DNA of 35,116 bases from Novosphingobium sp. Its GTDB lineage: Bacteria; Pseudomonadota; Alphaproteobacteria; Sphingomonadales; Sphingomonadaceae. Below are positions 30,763-35,116 of this stretch, piece after piece. Location: the NCBI GenBank assembly GCA_017987575.1, contig JAGNTK010000012.1, positions 1 through 35,116 of the forward strand. The letters run 5' to 3'. A program made the position numbers and the translations under genes. Position 1 is the first letter of the stretch; every line of letters starts with the position of its first letter. Below the pieces are notes generated by a model. The model searched no databases. It had not been told where the DNA came from and saw only the letters and a program-made list of their open reading frames with translations.

Positions 30763-31764
30763 TTATCCTGCCTCAGACTCTGCGCCCGCCGCGGTGCGCA
30801 GCAGGCCGCGGAAGATCTCACTGGGGGTCCGGTGACCCTGCAGCACGTCAAACACGTCGCGGCTGATCGGCATTGAGACGCCGTGCTTTTCGGCCAGCGC
30901 GATGACAGTCGGCGCGCTTTTGACCCCTTCAGCGACCATGTGCATCGAAGCGATGATATCGTCGAGCTTGCGGCCCTTGCCCAATTCCACCCCGACGCTG
31001 CGATTGCGACTAAGCGGACTGGTGCAAGTCGCGATCAGATCGCCCATGCCGGTAAGGCCGGCAAAGGTCTCTGCCTTGCCGCCCATCGCCACACCGAGCC
31101 GGGTCATTTCCGAAAGCCCCCGCGTGATCAGGGCAGAGCGGGTGTTGTCCCCTGCCCCCTGCCCGTCGCCCATACCGACCGCGATCGCGATGATGTTCTT
31201 AAGCACCCCGCCCAGCTCGCAGCCGATCAGGTCGGTGTTGGTGTAGACCCGAAACAGCCCCGAATGGAACAGCGACTGAAGGCGGCGGACGATGATCTCA
31301 TCCTCCATCGAAATGACGCTGGCCGCCGCTTGCCCGCCCAGAATTTCGCGTGCCAGGTTTGGCCCGGTCAGCACGCCGACCGGATGGCCGGGCAGGCATT
31401 CGACCACCAGCTCGGTCATCCGCTTGCCGCTCGACAATTCCAGCCCCTTGGTCAGGCTGAGTACCGGGACCCAGGGGCGGATATGCTGTGCCACTTCTTG
31501 CAGCACTGGGCGGAAGCTGTTCGATGGGACGCCCATCACGATCACATCCGCCTGCGCCACCACTTCGCCCAGATCGGCGCTGGCCCGCAGTGTGGCTGGA
31601 AGCGTCAGATCAGGCAGATAACGGCTGTTGCGGCGGTTGGTATTGATATCATCGACCGTCGCGGAATCGCGCGCCCACAGCACCACCGGGGCATTGCGCG
31701 TTGCGAGCGCGGCAACCGTTGTTCCCCAGCTACCCCCGCCCAGAAGTCCAATCTTGAGTGTCAT
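30763..31764 (-). CDS. gpsA: NAD(P)H-dependent glycerol-3-phosphate dehydrogenase
   Basis: The 333-residue enzyme starts at ATG 31764, preceded at a good distance by GGAGG; a GTG at 31779 overlaps that site. The nucleotide-binding GLLGGGSWGTT (6-16), MGVPSNSFRPVL, SLTKGLE, VLTGPNLAREI, catalytic Lys in GGVLKNIIAIAVGMGDG, and LTGMGDLIATCTSPLSRNR follow in the family order. It reduces dihydroxyacetone phosphate to glycerol-3-phosphate for phospholipid synthesis. Length is normal. It is followed with no gap by the CoA-transferase gene and preceded by a lipase-like gene 33 bases away. Confidence 0.97.
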   Translation of the reverse strand: MTLKIGLLGGGSWGTTVAALATRNAPVVLWARDSATVDDINTNRRNSRYLPDLTLPATLRASADLGEVVAQADVIVMGVPSNSFRPVLQEVAQHIRPWVPVLSLTKGLELSSGKRMTELVVECLPGHPVGVLTGPNLAREILGGQAAASVISMEDEIIVRRLQSLFHSGLFRVYTNTDLIGCELGGVLKNIIAIAVGMGDGQGAGDNTRSALITRGLSEMTRLGVAMGGKAETFAGLTGMGDLIATCTSPLSRNRSVGVELGKGRKLDDIIASMHMVAEGVKSAPTVIALAEKHGVSMPISRDVFDVLQGHRTPSEIFRGLLRTAAGAESEAG

Positions 31765-31797
31765 GCCTTGCCTCCCCACACCAACTTGGCGCGGTGA

Positions 31798-32733
31798 TCA
31801 GTGCTTGGCAAGGAAGGCCAGATGGCGCTGGGCAACTTCGGCAGGTTTCTCGATCATCGGAACATGGCCGATATCTTCGAATATCACCAGTTCGCTGCCA
31901 GCAATCCCCGCGTGTTGCACCGTGGCGCAGCTTACGTGGATCAGCTGATCATGGCGGCCCCAGATGATCTGGGTCGGAACCGTGATTTCGCCAAGCCGGT
32001 CATTGAACGGCTGATTGAGCGCTTCCTCCAGGATCTGGTTGAAGATCTTGTCGAGCAGCGCCTGGTGCGGTGCGATATCAGCCAGCATCAACCGCTTGAA
32101 CTGCGCCGGAATCCAGCGCGGCTTGAAGGCTACGAAGCCCAGCAGCGCATTAACATCGGCCAAAGTCCGCGGGACTAGCGGGTTGGAGTTTGCGCCGGTC
32201 TCGACCATTTTCTGCAGGTCGCTCTCTTCGGTTCCGATCACACCCAAGTTGTTGAACAGCGTCAGCGACAGCAGGCGTTCCGGGTGTTCGAGCGCAAAGC
32301 GCAGCGCAATACCGCCCCCCATCGAATTGCCGCCGAGGTGGCATTTTTCGATCCCCAGCGCATCAAGGAACTGGACCAGCCGTTCGGTCTGGGCCTTGAC
32401 CGAGTGGTCAGGCGTCAGACTGCGATCATTCTCACCAAAGCCGGGCAGATCGGGGAAGATCAGGCGGTAGTCCTGCTTGATATGCGGGGCGTAGAATGAC
32501 CAGTTGTCCTTGTCTCCGCCGAACCCATGGACCAGCACCAGCGGCTTGCCCGCCGGATTTCCGCCTTCCAGATAAGGCCAGGTGAAATCCCCGACATTGA
32601 CCGATTTCTGCACCGTCCCGCCCTTGCCGCGCAGCGACTTGACGGCGAAATCGAACAGCACGCGCGGCGCCAGCAGATAGGTCAGCAGCAATGCCAGAAG
32701 CGGCAGGGCAATCAGAATGAGGATAATTTTCAC
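31798..32733 (-). CDS. membrane-anchored alpha/beta-hydrolase, lipase-like
   Basis: The 311-residue protein starts at GTG 32733, overlapping the upstream stop by four bases. Residues 1-22 (KIILILIALPLLALLLTYLLA) form a membrane anchor or uncleaved signal. The hydrolase domain has PLVLVHGFGGDKDNWS (64-79), the nucleophile elbow LGGNSMGGGIA with Ser137, Asp in IWGRHDQLIH and His in FEDIGHVPMIEKP. This pattern is close to bacterial membrane lipases of the Moraxella lipase 3 type. It probably acts on acylglycerols or esters at the inner membrane. The context of patatin, monoacylglycerol-lipase-like and gpsA genes supports a lipid role. Confidence 0.87.
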   Translation of the reverse strand: MKIILILIALPLLALLLTYLLAPRVLFDFAVKSLRGKGGTVQKSVNVGDFTWPYLEGGNPAGKPLVLVHGFGGDKDNWSFYAPHIKQDYRLIFPDLPGFGENDRSLTPDHSVKAQTERLVQFLDALGIEKCHLGGNSMGGGIALRFALEHPERLLSLTLFNNLGVIGTEESDLQKMVETGANSNPLVPRTLADVNALLGFVAFKPRWIPAQFKRLMLADIAPHQALLDKIFNQILEEALNQPFNDRLGEITVPTQIIWGRHDQLIHVSCATVQHAGIAGSELVIFEDIGHVPMIEKPAEVAQRHLAFLAKH

Positions 32734-33572
32734 TGGGTGTGCTTTCCGATCCAGCTGGTTACGTCAGCGATCACGCTGTCCCGTTCGGGCTCATTGAATA
32801 TCTCGTGGAACAGCCCCGGATAGAGCTTCAGTTCGCGGTCCGGCGAGGCAACATGTTCGGCCAGAAACTGCGAGCCTTCCGGCGCGGTCAGGCTATCCGC
32901 CTCGCCGTGGAGCATCAGCAGCGGCAGCGAAATTCGTCCTGCCTGCGCGCGGACAGCGGCCATCGCGTCAAACATTTCGGCGGCGAGCCTCGCGCTCATC
33001 TTGCCGGTATAGACCAGCGGGTCAGCGAGATAGGCGGCAACCACTTCCGGATCGCGGCTGACACCGTCCGAGTTCAGCACCAGCACGCCCAACCTAGGCG
33101 CGAACCGCGAAAGCAAGCGGCTGACCCAGATCATCAGCTTCGACGGCTCTTCAGCCGCCTTGATGGCCGGCCCCGAAAGGATCGCTCCGTCATAGTGCTG
33201 TTGGTGCGTCACCAGATGCGCCGCCGCGATCAACCCGCCCATCGAATGGCCGACCAGAAACCGCGGTGTATCGCCGTGTTCGCGCTTAACAAGTTCAAGC
33301 AAAGCCTCAACACCATCGGAAAAGGCGCTGAAAGCGGGGACAAAGCCCGGCGTTCCATCGGACTGGCCATGCCCCCAGTGATCGAGCGCATAGACCCCAA
33401 TCCCGGCGGCGTTCAGCTTGGCCGCGAAGTAGGCATAACGCCCGAAATGTTCGGCATAGCCATGCGCCAATACCACCACCGCGCGCATCGGTTCCGCCGG
33501 GAGCCACGCCTGCCAGACCAGCTTTGCGCCTGCACCCGCCGATCCCGCAGGTAATCGCAGCACGCCAGTCAT
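32730..33572 (-). CDS. monoacylglycerol lipase-like alpha/beta hydrolase
   Basis: This 280-residue cytoplasmic protein matches the serine-aminopeptidase S33/Hydrolase_4 family. It has VVLAHGYAEHFGRYAYFA (33-50), ALDHWGHGQSDG, and the nucleophile elbow VGHSMGGLIAA with Ser110. The acid is Asp in LHGEADSLTAPEGS and the base His in YPGLFHEIFNEPER, the latter typical of monoacylglycerol lipases and lysophospholipases. It would release glycerol (or a glycerophospho compound) and a fatty acid. The start ATG at 33572 shares one base with the patatin stop (TGATG), and the stop overlaps the next hydrolase. Confidence 0.9.
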   Translation of the reverse strand: MTGVLRLPAGSAGAGAKLVWQAWLPAEPMRAVVVLAHGYAEHFGRYAYFAAKLNAAGIGVYALDHWGHGQSDGTPGFVPAFSAFSDGVEALLELVKREHGDTPRFLVGHSMGGLIAAAHLVTHQQHYDGAILSGPAIKAAEEPSKLMIWVSRLLSRFAPRLGVLVLNSDGVSRDPEVVAAYLADPLVYTGKMSARLAAEMFDAMAAVRAQAGRISLPLLMLHGEADSLTAPEGSQFLAEHVASPDRELKLYPGLFHEIFNEPERDSVIADVTSWIGKHTQ

Positions 33573-35011
33573 CAGCCCAGTTTCTTCTTCATTGCCCGCT
33601 TGTGCACTTCGGCTTCAGCGTGTTCGTAAACGGTCAGTATCCGCTCAAGTGTCTGGCTGATCCGGGTCTGCACCCGGACCATTTCGATCTTGGGCCAGGT
33701 CGCACGTTCACCCAGCTCGATCAGGCTTTTGACTTCATCCATCGACAAGTTGGAAAGAATCTTGCTGGGCGACCACAGCATCTGCGGGCGGATAATGTTG
33801 ATATCGCCGGAATAGTCCTGATTGATCACCGACATGGTCATGTTGGCCAGGCTGTGCAGCTGCGGCACCATCTGCAGCGGCTTGTCCCACAGCTGCATAT
33901 TGACGTTGAGCCAGGCCTTGAGCGTCGAAACCGATGCCCGCCGGATCGCTGCAAATGGCGTTGCTCCCTGGGTCAGATCACTGGCAAAGGGCGTAATCAG
34001 CGGGTTCGCCTGGCTGACGATGTGATGGTTGACCCCATAGAGGCGCGACAGGCGCTTGGTCGGAATGTCGTGCGTAACCGAGCCATCGACCCATTTGCGC
34101 CCCGGCAGATAGGGCACGCGTTTGCCGGTATGGTCCTTGGCCATCAGCGCCACCGGCTCGTAAATTCCGGGCACCGCGCAGGATGCCAGCACGGCCTCGC
34201 GCACAAAGACATTGGGCGACGTGATGGCATTCAGCAGCCGCCCGTTCTGGTGCTTTTCAGCCGGAGCCACCGAAACGTTGAGATGCCGCCCGGTCAGCTC
34301 ATAGGCTTCCTGGAAAGTCAGATCGGGCAGTATTTCTTCCAGCCGCTCCTTGACCTGCAGCTGGCTCATCCGCTTGGCCATGCCAAGCGGATTGAACAGG
34401 GTCTGCCCCTCTTCGTTCTCATACTCGCGGGCCAGCTGTTCAGGCTCAAAGAACGGCCCCAAATCCTCGTCACGATTGGTGCAGACCATCGCGCTGACCA
34501 CTGATCCGCCGCTCGATCCCGACAGAATTCCCGGCAGCAGCCCTTCGGACCACAGCGCCTTGACCACCCCGGCATGGAAAAACAGAAACGCACCCGATCC
34601 GCTCATCAGCAGGGCCGAACAGCCATAGCAGTGGTGCGCGCGGCGGAAGAAATCGCGTTTCTCCTCAAACGGAATGTCATCGACTTCATCGCTGGCAAGG
34701 TATTCGAGCGCCTCAGCCACCGCGCCTACATAGTCGTGGATCAGCTGCTTGGTGCCGAATCGGGCCTCTGCCCACAGGGCGTCGTTGGCCATCCCGTCCA
34801 TATTGCCGTGAATGCCTTCGTTGAGGCTGAACAGCAGGCCCTTGTTGTCACCCGCAGCCCGCAATGCCAGCAACCGTTCAAGTCGCCGCCGGATCGAGCG
34901 GTAGTCGTAATGCTCGCTCTGATCCTTCTCACGCCAAGCGACCTTGCCATTGCGCCGGTCCTGCTCGCGCGCGGCTTCTGACCATTCGGCATAGGTTTCG
35001 GCCTTCGCCAT
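33572..35011 (-). CDS. patatin-like phospholipase/acylglycerol lipase with DUF3336
   Basis: The start is set at ATG 35011 (GGAG about seven bases upstream), giving 479 residues; an open frame to 35047 adds only 12. Residues about 1-125 are the DUF3336 domain (YRSIRRRLERLLALRAAGDN, LNEGIHGNM). The patatin domain has the oxyanion segment MSGSGAFLFFHAGVV (136-150), the nucleophile GSSGGS with Ser167, and the dyad Asp in KWVDGSVTHDIP. DUF3336 patatins include yeast TGL-type triacylglycerol lipases and bacterial phospholipases, so it likely removes acyl chains from membrane or storage lipids. It is the first complete gene of the five-gene lipid run. Confidence 0.93.
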   Translation of the reverse strand: MAKAETYAEWSEAAREQDRRNGKVAWREKDQSEHYDYRSIRRRLERLLALRAAGDNKGLLFSLNEGIHGNMDGMANDALWAEARFGTKQLIHDYVGAVAEALEYLASDEVDDIPFEEKRDFFRRAHHCYGCSALLMSGSGAFLFFHAGVVKALWSEGLLPGILSGSSGGSVVSAMVCTNRDEDLGPFFEPEQLAREYENEEGQTLFNPLGMAKRMSQLQVKERLEEILPDLTFQEAYELTGRHLNVSVAPAEKHQNGRLLNAITSPNVFVREAVLASCAVPGIYEPVALMAKDHTGKRVPYLPGRKWVDGSVTHDIPTKRLSRLYGVNHHIVSQANPLITPFASDLTQGATPFAAIRRASVSTLKAWLNVNMQLWDKPLQMVPQLHSLANMTMSVINQDYSGDINIIRPQMLWSPSKILSNLSMDEVKSLIELGERATWPKIEMVRVQTRISQTLERILTVYEHAEAEVHKRAMKKKLG

Positions 35012-35045
35012 GGCGGTCTCCGTATGGAGCGAGGGGCTTAGCATC

Positions 35046-35116
35046 ATGCGATCAACCTTCCGGTTTGCTTCACGGTTTTTTCTGAGGCTTGCCGTCCTTG
35101 CCGGATGCGCCCCCTG
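35046..35116 (+). CDS. possible lipoprotein gene start (partial at right edge)
   Basis: From ATG 35046 the frame stays open to the edge and reads MRSTFRFASRFFLRLAVLAG followed by CAP, a plausible lipoprotein signal with lipobox LAGC. GAGGGG lies about nine bases upstream. Only 23 codons are visible, and a competing minus-strand reading exists (next entry); both are unlikely to be real at once. Confidence 0.35.
   Translation, partial: MRSTFRFASRFFLRLAVLAGCAP
35070..35116 (-). CDS. possible 3' end of an upstream minus-strand gene (partial)
   Basis: One minus-strand frame enters from the right edge and ends in TGA at 35072-35070, reading GGASGKDGKPQKKP. A charged Lys/Pro tail like this is common at bacterial C-termini, and all five neighbours to the left are on the same strand. 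It is 58 bases before the patatin start. It competes with the lipoprotein reading on the other strand. Confidence 0.3.
   Translation of the reverse strand, partial: GGASGKDGKPQKKP

Noticed and set aside
33524-34504. 326-codon open frame on the plus strand
   Set aside because: Antisense to the patatin gene; no ribosome site or family features.

Overview
The window is a high-GC bacterial chromosome segment. It most resembles an alphaproteobacterium of the Sphingomonadales (Erythrobacteraceae/Sphingomonadaceae type). This is inferred from gene families and order: a complete exosortase A (XrtA/PEP-CTERM) exopolysaccharide locus with a fused XrtA-EpsI protein, a TonB-dependent receptor, a DUF3336 patatin, and dense ATGA/TGATG gene overlaps. 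No rRNA, tRNA, CRISPR, phage or insertion-sequence genes are visible.

Layout. (1) 1-1532, minus: the 5' part of a TonB-dependent outer-membrane receptor cut by the left edge. (2) 1862-4171, plus: a membrane CHASE2 / degenerate GGDEF / intact EAL protein, probably a c-di-GMP phosphodiesterase. (3) 4172-4629: a structured intergenic region with several hairpins, a 13-codon ORF with a strong ribosome binding site and a strong bidirectional terminator. (4) 4630-17521, minus: a ten-gene EPS/exosortase operon. In transcription order it encodes an outer-membrane export lipoprotein, chain-length determinant, tyrosine-kinase-like ATPase, outer-membrane beta-barrel, secretion-type ATPase, polysaccharide deacetylase, FemAB-like transferase, glycosyltransferase, XrtA, and an asparagine-synthase-like amidotransferase. 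(5) 17697-23273: the second half of the exosortase A gene set. A PLP decarboxylase and an AMP-forming ligase (minus) diverge from a second FemAB/GNAT-like transferase, an acyl carrier protein and two alpha/beta-hydrolase-like proteins (plus). (6) 23270-29683: housekeeping and mixed genes, namely thioredoxin reductase, an alpha/beta hydrolase, a tyrosine phosphatase, an omega-aminotransferase, a YbaK/ProX-type tRNA-editing protein and formate-tetrahydrofolate ligase. (7) 29680-35011, minus: a tight run of patatin, two lipase-like hydrolases, gpsA and a CaiB-type CoA transferase that looks like a glycerolipid turnover operon. A partial gene lies at the right edge.

How the genes fit together. 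The EPS operon supplies synthesis, chain-length control, export and decoration of a polysaccharide, together with the membrane transpeptidase XrtA, which in this family processes PEP-CTERM proteins. The ligase + carrier protein + decarboxylase + FemAB module is always found with such loci, but its chemistry is not established. I suggest a carrier-protein-dependent modification of the polymer. The neighbouring EAL protein could tie the locus to c-di-GMP. No PEP-CTERM substrate protein is encoded in the window.

The exosortase A locus is a known system. The least explained items are the 13-codon transcript unit at 4.4-4.6 kb, the hairpin/operator region ahead of the EPS operon, and the carrier-protein module.
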